Source: Nocardiopsis sp. YSL2 (lineage in GTDB: Bacteria > Actinomycetota > Actinomycetes > Streptosporangiales > Streptosporangiaceae). From it: a DNA stretch of 64,000 nucleotides. A program made the translations under genes and the position numbers. Shown here piece after piece: positions 8,014-16,418 of this stretch; position 1 is the stretch's first letter; the number at the start of each line of letters is the position of its first letter. The notes under the pieces were generated by a model. That model was not told the DNA's origin and did no database searches. It saw only the letters and a list, made by a program, of their open reading frames with translations. The stretch lies in the NCBI RefSeq assembly GCF_030555055.1, contig NZ_JAMOAO010000001.1:4960001-5024000 (forward strand), in the 5' to 3' direction.

Positions 8014-8621
8014 GCGCCGCCTCCTCCGGCGGGGCGACCGCCAAGGGGCTCCGACGGCGCAACGAACTGCTGGACACCGCCGAACGGCTGCTGGCCGCCT
8101 CCGGCGGCGCCCAGTTCACCCTGCGCGCCGTCGCCCACGAGGCCGGGGTACGCCTCGGCCACCTCCAGCACTACTTCCCCACACGTGCCGACCTGCTGGC
8201 CGCCCTGCTCGACCGGGCCCTGACCACCTCGCTGGCCCGGATCGCCGACCGCACCGGTCCATCCGATGACGGGACCGACCCCGCCACGGTGATCAGCAGT
8301 GTGCTCGCCGACCACGACGACCTGCCGCTGGTACGGCTGTTCACGGAAGTGTGGGCCATGGCGGCGCATGACGACGACACCGCAGCCGTGCGTTCCTTCT
8401 ACGCCCAGTACGCCGGACACGTCGCCGCGGTCATCCGGCATCACGTTCCGGAACTGGACGAGACCGAGGCGCGAGCCCGCGCCGAGGTCTTCGTGATGAC
8501 GGTGGAGGGGGCTTCGCTCTTCCGCTCCGGCATCACCGGAGGCCGCACCCCGCAGACGGATGCGGTGCTGCGGGACACCCTCCTCGACCTCCTCACGCGG
8601 CCGCGGAGAACCCTACGGTGA
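8010..8621 (+). CDS. TetR/AcrR family transcriptional regulator
   Basis: A 203-residue TetR protein. The DNA-binding domain is seen at about residues 15-65 (FTLRAVAHEAGVRLGHLQHYFPTRADLLAALL), followed by a helical ligand-binding domain. The GTG start overlaps the stop of the oxidoreductase gene (GTGA), so translation is coupled. The palindrome in the operon promoter (6892-6907) is its most likely operator, and the substrate or product of the oxidoreductase is the likely effector. Confidence 0.9.
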   Translation: MSAASSGGATAKGLRRRNELLDTAERLLAASGGAQFTLRAVAHEAGVRLGHLQHYFPTRADLLAALLDRALTTSLARIADRTGPSDDGTDPATVISSVLADHDDLPLVRLFTEVWAMAAHDDDTAAVRSFYAQYAGHVAAVIRHHVPELDETEARARAEVFVMTVEGASLFRSGITGGRTPQTDAVLRDTLLDLLTRPRRTLR

Positions 8622-8823
8622 GGGCCCAGCCCCTGTGGGAGCGCTCAGCGCGAAGGCGCGAAGGAACGGAAGGAGGCTGATCCGCGCTCTTCGGGACTTC
8701 CACCACCCGGACCACCGTGTGCGGTGGCCGGGGGCGGCTCGGACCGGGCCGCAGCCGGGAAAACCGGATGACGCCCGCCGCATGCCGTGCCACGCTGGGC
8801 TCTCCCCGGCCAACGGAGGTTCC

Positions 8824-9279
8824 ATGGGCGCGTGCGTGTTCTGTCTGATCCGCGACGGCGAGGCCGCGCACAGCCTCGTCCACTCCGACGACCTGGTGCT
8901 GGCGTTCATGGACCTGTACCCGGTCACGCCAGGGCACGTGCTGGTGGTTCCGCGCGAGCACCTGGTGGGTTTGGGCGAGATCGGTGACGAACTGGGCGGA
9001 CGGCTGTGGAGCGTGGCCCGCCGCGTGGGCGAGGCCCTACGCAGGAACGCCCTGGACACAGGGAACACGGACGGGGGTTCCGGCGGACCGATCCGCTGCG
9101 AGGGCGTCAACCTGTTCCTGGCCGACGGCGAGGCGGCCGGCCAGGAGGTCTTCCACGCGCACCTGCACGTCTTTCCGCGCTATGAGGGCGACGCCTTCTC
9201 GGTGCACGCCCTGTGGCAGGAGGCCGAACGCACCGAACTCGACGGCCACGCGGCCAGGCTGCGCGCCCTGCTGCCCTGA
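8824..9279 (+). CDS. HIT family nucleotide hydrolase/transferase
   Basis: A 151-residue histidine-triad protein. It opens with the CVFCLI zinc-type motif and ends the core with the catalytic triad HAHLHVFPR (residues 111-119). Such enzymes hydrolyse dinucleoside polyphosphates or nucleoside phosphoramidates; the substrate cannot be fixed from sequence. There is an 18-residue Gly-rich insertion (around TGNTDGGSGG) before GVNLFLADG that is not usual. A GGAGG four bases before the ATG at 8824 supports the start, and in-frame upstream extension is not conserved-looking. Confidence 0.92.
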   Translation: MGACVFCLIRDGEAAHSLVHSDDLVLAFMDLYPVTPGHVLVVPREHLVGLGEIGDELGGRLWSVARRVGEALRRNALDTGNTDGGSGGPIRCEGVNLFLADGEAAGQEVFHAHLHVFPRYEGDAFSVHALWQEAERTELDGHAARLRALLP

Positions 9280-9476
9280 TCACGGGGACGACCGGCAGGA
9301 GCCGCGAGTGATCCGTGTCGTCCACGGTCCTCCCAGACCCGGTCACGGTGTGTGGTCGCTGGGCGCGCAACGGGCCTGACCTGGGGCGGTTGTCCGGCCG
9401 TTGATCGCAGTGATGACCGTGTCCCACGGCCACCTTCGCGCATGGAGGGTGACGTGGGGAGCACGGTCGTCGCGGT

Positions 9477-9701
9477 TCAGGAACGGGCGGCGGTGAGGAA
9501 GGCGTCCCACGCGGTGGAGGGGACGGGCAGGTGGTCCCCATCGGGGTTCTTCGGGTCTTGGTCGGCCGCGCCGCAGGGCAGGTCGGCGACCTCAGCGAGG
9601 GAGGGGACGCTGACCGCGGCGACGGGGGTGTCGGCGCCCGGGTGACGGGTCTTCCTCTGCTCGCCGCACGCAGGCGTGGGGGTCGAATGACGTTGTGTCA
9701 T
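9477..9701 (-). CDS. Orphan DUF397 family small protein, atypical N-terminus
   Basis: Seventy-four residues. The C-terminal half is a clear DUF397 match: VADLPCGAADQDPKNPDGDHLPV followed by AWDAFLTAARS corresponds to the family's EVA...D.KNPDGP.L....W.AFL pattern. The usual N-terminal W.KSSYS..GG.CVEVA half is replaced by unrelated residues, so the protein may be truncated or decayed. DUF397 genes normally sit beside an XRE regulator that controls them, and none is adjacent here. The start ATG has no obvious ribosome-binding site. Confidence 0.55.
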   Translation of the reverse strand: MTQRHSTPTPACGEQRKTRHPGADTPVAAVSVPSLAEVADLPCGAADQDPKNPDGDHLPVPSTAWDAFLTAARS

Positions 9702-9724
9702 CGAGTTGTGGCACTCTCTGGTCC

Positions 9725-10286
9725 ATGGTTTCCCCTGACTCACACCACCTTGCCCCCGCATCCGGAGCCCCGGGGCGTACTCCACGACCCTGGGCCCGTA
9801 TCGGAGCACTGACCATCGTCGCTGGTGGCCGGCGTACTGATGGCCGTGTGGGGTCTGACGGCGCCCTTCCGTGTGCCCGACTTCGTCGCGCAGACCGACG
9901 GCGGCGGATCCATGACCTTCGAGGTCGCCGAGGATGAGCAGGAGGAGTGGGAGCTCTGGAGCACCGACCACGACACCTTCTCCTGCTTGCACTACGGTCC
10001 CTCCGGGGAGCGCGTCGACAACGTCATCACGGGAATCGTGTACGAGACCGATGAGCTCTGGATGTTCTCGCGTCCGCTGGACACGTCCGAGCCCGGGACC
10101 CACACCGTGGTCTGCGGGGAGCCATCCGACATCAGCCACGGTGTGGCGCGTGCCGGAACGATGGACGCCACGTACAACCGGCGCATCGTCGGGGTGATCG
10201 GTGGAGCCGCGCTCGGGCTGGTCGGCCTCGTCGCCGGGGCGGTCATGGTCGTCGTCGGCCGAAGGGCCGCCCGCCCCGCGAAGTGA
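9725..10286 (+). pseudogene. Two-TM exported/membrane protein split by a frameshift
   Basis: The ATG at 9725 opens a frame (MVSPDSHHLAPASGAPG...ARIGALTIVA) that runs into the first half of a membrane helix. The rest of that helix (VAGVLMAVWGLTAPF) continues one base out of frame from about 9825 and leads into a 153-codon frame with an extracytoplasmic domain (DFVAQTDGGGSMTFEVAE...) and a second membrane helix near the end (IGGAALGLVGLVAGAVMVVVG). Removing one G of the GG at 9824-9825 joins the two into a normal signal-anchor. It is either a recent pseudogene or a sequencing error; alternatively translation starts at GTG 9825 with half a helix. The function is not recognised. Confidence 0.55.
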
Positions 10287-10740
10287 CCGTCGACCGAAGC
10301 GGGATGCGGGGAAGGTCTCGAGGACGTGGCTCTGGGCCAGTCAATGGACGATCCGTGGACCCGAAGTGCAGCCGACCGGCCGACGCGCCGGCCTCGTGCC
10401 AAGCCCGTACTGCTCGGTGAACGTCCTGAGGGTGCGGTCCCGCGCGCTGTCGGGCGCGCGGGAGTTCTGCGGCACGGGGCATCCCTGAAACGCGCGGCGG
10501 TCGGGGGCACCGCGAACTCGGCTTCGTCGTGATCCCGGTTTCGCGGGCATGGCGGAGATCGCCGCCGCGGCTCGCCGTCTCCGTGTCGGATTCCGGGCGT
10601 GCCGCGGCCTACGTGTGCGGCGGGCGTGCGTCAGCCGGGTCCGCGTCCCTGCCCCAGGCGGCTGCCGCTCCTGGGGTTGGGCGCTCTCGCGCCGACGGGC
10701 ATCGGCCCGCCGGGGCGCTGCCGGTCCGGCCGGGCGAGCC
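10287..10740. other. 454-base stretch without a supported gene
   Basis: Open frames exist on both strands, but none has a recognisable motif, a ribosome-binding site or a residue composition unlike a random GC-rich frame. With the frameshifted gene to the left and the orphan DUF397 gene beyond it, this looks like a decaying accessory segment. Confidence 0.5.
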
Positions 10741-11076
10741 TCAGTGGTCGCAGGTCCGGCAGCGGCGGGTGGCGGACCGCTGGGTGTTGCCCGCGGTGGC
10801 CTGGAGGGGCGAGGTGGTGCTGATGCGTTGCCACACCTTCGGGTCGGGGGCGTCGATCCAGCCCCAGAGCGGCGCACTGACCTTCGAGTCGGACTGGTGG
10901 CTGCAACCGTTACGGTGGGCCACACCCCGCAGGGAGATCAGGATCGCGTCCCTGGACGGGTGCCGGCTCACGGTCGAGAAGGGAGTCCCCGTCCCACTGG
11001 GACCGATGTAGTCCCGGGGCAGCGCGCAGGCGCAGCCCTCGCCGATGGGGAGTTCACAGAAATCACAGCGCTTCAT
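10741..11076 (-). CDS. Small cysteine-rich (zinc-binding-like) protein
   Basis: 111 residues starting at an ATG directly after AGGAGA on its strand, with CACAGT about six bases further upstream that could serve as a -10 box. The N-terminus has a CDFC pair and a CAC pair, Cys58 lies mid-chain, and the C-terminus ends RRCRTCDH, so seven cysteines could bind one or two zinc ions. The middle (DAILISLRGVAHRNGCSH) looks folded. A longer frame upstream is possible, but lacks Cys motifs and a start signal. The family was not recognised. Confidence 0.5.
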   Translation of the reverse strand: MKRCDFCELPIGEGCACALPRDYIGPSGTGTPFSTVSRHPSRDAILISLRGVAHRNGCSHQSDSKVSAPLWGWIDAPDPKVWQRISTTSPLQATAGNTQRSATRRCRTCDH

Positions 11077-11407
11077 TCTCCTACTGTGCACCCTCTCTAT
11101 GACGATTCTGCAGCTTTCCGCCGTGAATCTGTCATGAATTCGAAATCCCGACCCCGATCCTGGCTTTCCGCAGGCGACTTCCGCGCCTCGGGAAGGCGTA
11201 CCACCGTTCAGAAGACCGCTGGGTTCGGGGCGGGATCCGCCGCCTCCCGGGCCTGGGTGAGATATCACTCCGTCCCAGGGCTTGCCCCGCCTTCGGTGGC
11301 TCTTCTCGCTCCCAGGAACGGAAAGGCGAGGTCGGGGCGGTCGGCGGCCGGTGTCGGTCCGGGGCGGTAGGTTCCTGGCGACACTTCCCCCGAACCGAGG
11401 AATCAGC
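11077..11407. other. Divergent intergenic region between the Cys-rich gene and the DUF4241 gene
   Basis: 331 bases with locally higher AT content near 11080-11150, as expected for promoters of the two divergent genes. TAGGTT at about 11368 is a possible -10 box for the rightward gene. No coding potential or clear operator was seen. Confidence 0.4.
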
Positions 11408-12895
11408 ATGAGCACACCGCAGCCCTGTCACGTCGTGTACTGCGAGGGGTGGGAGAGCGAGCCGGGCCGCGCGGTGGGCGTGCTGGACACCGCCACCGCG
11501 CGTGAACGCGACAGCGTCGGCGCGCAGTACGCCGTGCTCGTCGAGGACGCGGACGGCGCTCCGCTGGTCCTGCTGGAGATCTCCTGGACCCACGGGCACT
11601 GCGGGGTCTGGCTGTTCGACGCCGAGGGCCGACGGCGCACCCACCACCGCTACACGCGTGAGGAGGACGGCGGGCTCGCGCTCAGCCACAGCCGGCACTG
11701 GGCCGCGCCCGACTCCGCGGACGCGGCCGTGGGCCGGGTCCCGCTCCTGCGGAGCGTCGAGGTGCTCGGCGGGAACTGGTCCGTCTACCGCGACGAGTTC
11801 GTCAACGGAGGGTACGCCTCCTCCCACCAGTGGCTGGAGGAGGACCTGGCGGCCATCACCAGCCGCTCCCTCCCCGGATTCGGCCGGTGGGAGGCGCTCG
11901 TGGCGCTGCACCCCCGCCTGTCCGAGGCTGGCGTGGAACTGCGTGACGCCGGTGTCGAACCGGATCGCGACCCGGTCTGGGCCCCCTGGGCGCCGCCGGG
12001 TCCGCTGGCCCCGCTCGGTGTCGACGGGCTCTTCCAGCCTGGGCGGCGCTACCGGGACGCACACGACCGTCGACCGGGCACCGTGGAGGTGCACGACGCC
12101 GGGACCCTCGTCCTGCCCACGGGGCGGGTGCTGCTGGGGTTCGCAGGGCCGAGTCAGGCCCTGGCGGTCCCGCTCCCGGTGGGGGAGCACCCCGTGCGGG
12201 TGTCCGTTCTGCGCTCGACCGGTCCCGGGGAGGAGTTCGCCGTGGTGGCGGGTCTGCGCATCGACGTCGCCGACCTGGCGGGGGTCCCCGTCCACGCGTG
12301 GGAGATGGCGCTGCGCCCGGACGAGAGCCTGGACGAGCTGCGCGAGGGGCAGTTCCACGGGACGGCCGTGGACCGCGACAGCGGCCTCATCAGCGTGGGC
12401 GACGCGGCGTGCATGCCACACCTCTCCGAGCTGCTGACCGACCCCGACCACCACCCCGACCTCGTCATCGGCTACACGCAGCGGGAACGGGAGGCGCTGG
12501 CCGACCGGGAGCGGGAACTGCGGGAGGCCGCCCAGGCCTTCCTGGACGCTCCCGGCACCGTGACCGGGCAGGCCTTCGCGGAGGCGATCAGTCCCTCCCT
12601 GGATCAGGAACTGGATTTCCGGCCGGCGATGTACGTGCTGTTGCGCCTGGCGCACGGCGTCGTCCACACGAGCGACCCCGGCCCCGCCCGGTTCGCCGCG
12701 CCCGGGGAGCGGTCCCGTGACTCCGGCCCGTGGACCAGGACCCTGAGCGAGCCCGTCACCGGCGGGAACCTGGTGACGGCCTTCATCGGTGACGGCGTGA
12801 GCTCCTGCCCGGCGTGGCTGGGCAGGGCCGCCGACGGCCGGGTCGCGGCCCTGCTCGTCGACACCCTGGCGGTCGACCGGCCCGCCCAGTACTGA
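11408..12895 (+). CDS. DUF4241 domain-containing protein
   Basis: A 495-residue protein of unknown function. The centre (about residues 235-345) shows the DUF4241 pattern: a promoter-like VLPTGRVLLGF strand, PLPVGEHPVRVSVLR, AVVAGLRIDV, then WEMALRPDESLDELREGQFHGTAVDRDSGLISVGDA. The N-terminal part is a separate globular region with a WSVYRDEFVNGGY stretch, and the C-terminal part (from about 390) is a small unassigned domain. DUF4241 proteins are often found beside toxin or immunity genes, which is known of the family, not shown here. GAGG lies about nine bases before the ATG. Confidence 0.75.
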   Translation: MSTPQPCHVVYCEGWESEPGRAVGVLDTATARERDSVGAQYAVLVEDADGAPLVLLEISWTHGHCGVWLFDAEGRRRTHHRYTREEDGGLALSHSRHWAAPDSADAAVGRVPLLRSVEVLGGNWSVYRDEFVNGGYASSHQWLEEDLAAITSRSLPGFGRWEALVALHPRLSEAGVELRDAGVEPDRDPVWAPWAPPGPLAPLGVDGLFQPGRRYRDAHDRRPGTVEVHDAGTLVLPTGRVLLGFAGPSQALAVPLPVGEHPVRVSVLRSTGPGEEFAVVAGLRIDVADLAGVPVHAWEMALRPDESLDELREGQFHGTAVDRDSGLISVGDAACMPHLSELLTDPDHHPDLVIGYTQREREALADRERELREAAQAFLDAPGTVTGQAFAEAISPSLDQELDFRPAMYVLLRLAHGVVHTSDPGPARFAAPGERSRDSGPWTRTLSEPVTGGNLVTAFIGDGVSSCPAWLGRAADGRVAALLVDTLAVDRPAQY

Positions 12896-12914
12896 TCCGC
12901 GTTCCCGCGCGGGC

Positions 12915-12938
12915 GGCCCCGGGCCCGGGCCCGGGGCC
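12915..12938. terminator. 24-bp perfect palindrome between convergent genes
   Basis: GGCCCCGGGCCC followed directly by its own reverse complement, located between the convergent DUF4241 and helD genes. With no loop and no T-run it is not a classic terminator, but position and strength suggest a bidirectional stop or cruciform. Confidence 0.45.
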
Positions 12939-12960
12939 GGTAGCGGACCGGGGCCGGGCG

Positions 12961-15237
12961 TCAGACCAGCCGGTCCAGCACCCCGGGCAGGTCGCGGGTG
13001 TGGGCCACGGTCAGTCGGCGGGTGGCGCGGGTGACGGCGACGTAGAGGTCGTTGGCGCCGCGCGGCTGCTCCCACACGTGGTCCGGCTCCACGACCACCA
13101 CGGAGTCGAACTCCAGCCCCTTGGACTCGGTCGCGGTCACCACGACGACGGGGTTCTCCAGGGTGTCGCGCCCGGGTCCCCCGCCGTAGGGCCGCCCCGC
13201 GTCGGGAAGGGCGGCCGCCACGGCCGCCACGTCCCGGTCGGCCGTGATCACCGCGACCCGGCCCTCCCCGATCGCCCCCAGCTCCTCGGCCACCACCGCG
13301 GGCAGCGACGCGGCCAGCGGTCCGGTCAGGCGCACGGCGCGGGGCGGGTCGCCCTCCTCGCGCACCGACTCGGGCACCTCCTCGTCCGGGGCCGCCGCAC
13401 GCAGCACGTCCGCGGCCGCGAGCATGATCGGCGCGGGTGTGCGGTAGTTGACCCGTAGCCGCTCCACGTGCAGGTTCGCTCCCACGAAGGGCTCCAGCGC
13501 GTCGAGCCACGATCGGGCGCCCGCGGCGCTGCCGGTCTGGGCGACGTCGCCCACCACCGTCAGGGAACGGGTCGGCACCCGGCGCATCACCGCGCGCCAG
13601 GCCATCGGTGACAGCTCCTGCGCCTCGTCCACGATGACGTGGCCGTAGGTCCACTCCCGGTCCTGGCCCGCGCGTTCGGCTGTGGTGAGCTCGGGTCCGG
13701 TGTCGCGGTGGCGCTCGGCCAGGACCCGGGCGTCCAGCAGGGGATCGTCGGCCCCGGTGAACTCCAGCACCCCCTGGGCGTAGCGCTCCTCCTCCGCCTC
13801 CCGCGCCGCGCGGCGGCGCTCCCGGGCCCGTTCGGCGCTGTCGTCGTAGCCCAGGATGTCGGCGGTCTCGTCCAGCAGGGGCACGTCCTCGACCGTCCAC
13901 GGGGCGTCGGCCGCGCGCGCCAGTGCCCGGCGCTCGTCCTCGGACAGGCCGGCCCGGGCGCCCACGCGGTCGAGCGCCTCGGCGTCGGCGAACAGCTCCG
14001 ACAGCAGGTGCTCGGGTGTCAGCGGGGGCCACAGGGCGTCGACGGCCGCGCGGACCGCGTCCACGAACCAGAGCCGCTCGCCGATGAAGGGCAGGTCCTC
14101 CTCCTCAGCGGGTCGTCCGAGCAGGACGGACTCCGCCCGCGCCAGCTCGCGGAGCAGGGTGGTGACGGCGTACTTGCGCGCCGCGTTGTGCGGCAGGCGC
14201 AGGCCCCGCGCGGTCGCGATCACCTGTGCGGCGGTCTCGGCGGGAACGGCGAGGACGCCCGCGTCGGTGCGTACCCGCAGCTCGTCGTCGCCGAACGCCT
14301 CCAGCGGCGTGCGCTGGCGGTCCAGGACGGCGGCGCGCACGAGGTCGGCCATGCGCGGGGAGCCCTTGACGCGTGCGACGGCGTGCGGGTCGTGGTCGCG
14401 GGCCTCCACGCCGGGGAAGAGTTCGCCCACGGTGCGCATCACCACGTCGGTCTCCCCGAGGGAGGGGAGCACATCGCCGACGTAGCGCAGGAACGCCGGG
14501 TTGGGTCCGACCACGAGGACGCCGCGGCGCTCCAGGACGTGGCGGTGGGTGTAGAGCAGGTAGGCGGCGCGGTGCAGGGCGGCCACGGTCTTGCCGGTGC
14601 CCGGCCCGCCCTGGACGACGAGCACCCCGGCCAGCCGTGCACGGATGACGCGGTCCTGCTCGGCCTGGATGGTGGCCACGATGTCGGCCATCCGACCGGT
14701 CCGGCCGCGGCGCAGCGAGGCGAGCAGCGCGGCCTCGCCGACCAGCTGGTGCCGGTCGCTCTCGGTCAGGCCGTCGGGGTCGAACACCTCGTCGTCCAGG
14801 CCGATGACGCGTCGGTGGCGTACGCGCAGGTGGCGTCGGCGGGCGAGGCCGGCGGCGTCACTCGGGGTGGCGGCGTAGAACGGGCGGGCGGCCGGGGCCC
14901 GCCAGTCGACGAGGATGGTCTCGTGCTCGGCGTCGCGGAGTCCGATCCGACCGACGTAGAGCGTCTCCGGCTCTGCGGCGAGGTCGACGCGGCCGAAGCA
15001 CAGCCCCTCCTCGACCGCGCCGAGCCGGGCCCGCCGCCGGGCCTGCTCGTAGGAGCGCGCCTCGCGTTCCACCAGGGCGGCGAATCCGCCGCGGTCCTGC
15101 AGGTGCGCGGCGGCGAGCTGGTCGGCGGTGTACTCCCGCAGTTCGTCCAGGCGCGCGTACATCGCGCTGACCCTCGTCTGCTCGTAGGCGAGGGCCTCCT
15201 GTTCCGGTGAGGGTGACCCCGGTTGACGACTCTCCAT
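12961..15237 (-). CDS. helD: HelD-type RNA polymerase recycling ATPase
   Basis: A 758-residue superfamily 1 helicase-like protein. It has an N-terminal coiled-coil arm (EQEALAYEQTRVSAMYARLDELREY), Walker A GGPGTGKT at residues 210-217, VIVDEAQELSP (Walker B) and motif IV-VI elements including RVNYRTPAPI and YVAVTRATRRLTVAHT near the end. HelD enters the RNA polymerase channels with two arms and ejects stalled DNA and RNA; some actinobacterial members (HelR) displace rifamycins. The first in-frame candidate upstream (15387) would add a poor N-terminus; ATG 15237 starts just before the conserved EQ-rich helix and is preferred. It lies 147 bases after tctC on the same strand. Confidence 0.88.
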   Translation of the reverse strand: MESRQPGSPSPEQEALAYEQTRVSAMYARLDELREYTADQLAAAHLQDRGGFAALVEREARSYEQARRRARLGAVEEGLCFGRVDLAAEPETLYVGRIGLRDAEHETILVDWRAPAARPFYAATPSDAAGLARRRHLRVRHRRVIGLDDEVFDPDGLTESDRHQLVGEAALLASLRRGRTGRMADIVATIQAEQDRVIRARLAGVLVVQGGPGTGKTVAALHRAAYLLYTHRHVLERRGVLVVGPNPAFLRYVGDVLPSLGETDVVMRTVGELFPGVEARDHDPHAVARVKGSPRMADLVRAAVLDRQRTPLEAFGDDELRVRTDAGVLAVPAETAAQVIATARGLRLPHNAARKYAVTTLLRELARAESVLLGRPAEEEDLPFIGERLWFVDAVRAAVDALWPPLTPEHLLSELFADAEALDRVGARAGLSEDERRALARAADAPWTVEDVPLLDETADILGYDDSAERARERRRAAREAEEERYAQGVLEFTGADDPLLDARVLAERHRDTGPELTTAERAGQDREWTYGHVIVDEAQELSPMAWRAVMRRVPTRSLTVVGDVAQTGSAAGARSWLDALEPFVGANLHVERLRVNYRTPAPIMLAAADVLRAAAPDEEVPESVREEGDPPRAVRLTGPLAASLPAVVAEELGAIGEGRVAVITADRDVAAVAAALPDAGRPYGGGPGRDTLENPVVVVTATESKGLEFDSVVVVEPDHVWEQPRGANDLYVAVTRATRRLTVAHTRDLPGVLDRLV

Positions 15238-15263
15238 CAAGGTGATATCCTTGCCGCAGTAAG
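15238..15263 (-). promoter_or_regulatory. helD upstream element with inverted repeat and RAE-like core
   Basis: CAAGG (15238-15242) and CCTTG (15249-15253) form an inverted repeat abutting the start codon. On the minus strand the sequence TGCGGCAAGG (15249-15258) matches the core of the rifamycin-associated element as I recall it (CTTGCGGCAAGG centre), although the left arm is shifted by two bases. GATATC six bases before the ATG could be a weak -10 box. Confidence 0.35.
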
Positions 15264-15383
15264 CTGTGGGTGCACTGAAGAACTGTGCTGAGTGCCTGAG
15301 CTTACCACCCGCCGGGACGCGATCCCACGGGGCCTCGGCGAGGCGGTCACCGCCGGCCGGACCGGCACCGCGGCGACCGCGGA

Positions 15384-16403
15384 TCATCCGTCGGCCAGGC
15401 CGATCCGCTCCAGCGTCCGCCCGGTGCGCTCATCCTCCTGCGCGAGGAACACGGCGAACTCCTCCCCGGCCAGATAGGCGTCGGTCCACCTGTTGCGCGC
15501 CAGGCGCTCCTCCCACTCCGGTGACGCGTGCACCCGCTCCACGAGATCCAGCAGCCACGTGAGATCGTCCTCGCCCAGTCCGGGCGGGGCCAGCAGCCCG
15601 CGCCAGTTCATGAACTCCAGGTCGATCCCGGCCTCCAGCAGTGTCGGGGCGTCCATCCCCGGATCCGCTTCGGCCCCCGTCACCGCCAGGACCCGCAGCT
15701 GGCCCGAGTCGATCGCCGCGCGCTGCTCACTGGGGCCCGCCGCGGCGAAGTCGAGCGCGTGGCCCATCAGGGCGGCCTGCATCGGGCCGCCGCCGTCATA
15801 GGAGCGGTAGACCACGGCGGCCGGGTCGATGCCCAGTTCCTCCGCGAGCAGCATGGTCACCAGGTGGTCGGGGCCCGCGGGGGTCGAGCCGCCGCCGATC
15901 CGTATCGCTCCCGGGTCCGACCGCCAGGCGCTCACCAGGTCGTCGATGGAGGCGTACTCGGAGTCGGCCGGGACCATCAGCGCCTCGGGCTCCTCGATCA
16001 GGCGGGCCACGGGGGTGGCCTCGGTGACCGAGTCCGCGGCGGTGTCGACGTGGGTGTTGGCCACCAGGCCCAGCCCCATCTGCAGCAGCAGGTCCGCCGA
16101 CCCCTGCTCGTAGACCAGCCGGGCCAGCGCGGCGGTCCCCGTGCTACCCGCCAGGTTGAAGACGGTGATGTCGGAGACCGCGCCGATCTCCTCGATCACG
16201 GACGCCAGGGTCCGGGCGGTGTGGTCGAACCCGCCGCCGGGCGGGGTCGGCACCATGATCCGCAGCGTGTCCTGGCGCCCCGGCTCCTGGCAGCCCGCCA
16301 GCGGCAGCGCCAGTCCGGCGGCCCCTCCGGCGGACAGGACGGCGCGGCGGCTCGGCCCGCGCCGACCCGCCGTCCCCCTGCGCTCGTCCACCCCGCCCGT
16401 CAC
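15384..16403 (-). CDS. TctC-type tricarboxylate substrate-binding lipoprotein (second copy)
   Basis: A 339-residue extracytoplasmic solute receptor of the tripartite tricarboxylate transporter (TTT) type. The N-terminus has a twin-arginine motif (SRRAVLSAGGAAG) and a lipobox (LAGC), so the mature protein is a lipoprotein. The two-lobed fold is marked by IMVPTPPGGGFDHTART and GGGSTPAGPDHL; the RSYDGGGPMQAALMGHALDFA stretch lines the ligand site. It is the last gene of the tct cluster, 15 bases after tctA. The start is a GTG. Having a second receptor in one operon suggests two substrates for one transporter. Confidence 0.88.
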   Translation of the reverse strand: MTGGVDERRGTAGRRGPSRRAVLSAGGAAGLALPLAGCQEPGRQDTLRIMVPTPPGGGFDHTARTLASVIEEIGAVSDITVFNLAGSTGTAALARLVYEQGSADLLLQMGLGLVANTHVDTAADSVTEATPVARLIEEPEALMVPADSEYASIDDLVSAWRSDPGAIRIGGGSTPAGPDHLVTMLLAEELGIDPAAVVYRSYDGGGPMQAALMGHALDFAAAGPSEQRAAIDSGQLRVLAVTGAEADPGMDAPTLLEAGIDLEFMNWRGLLAPPGLGEDDLTWLLDLVERVHASPEWEERLARNRWTDAYLAGEEFAVFLAQEDERTGRTLERIGLADG

Positions 16404-16418
16404 TTCCTGTCGTCGTGG

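Noticed and set aside
11132..14032. Minus-strand open frame of 966 codons
   Set aside because: It runs through the DUF4241 gene and half of helD in the wrong frame and shows only low-complexity Arg/Gly/Pro composition.
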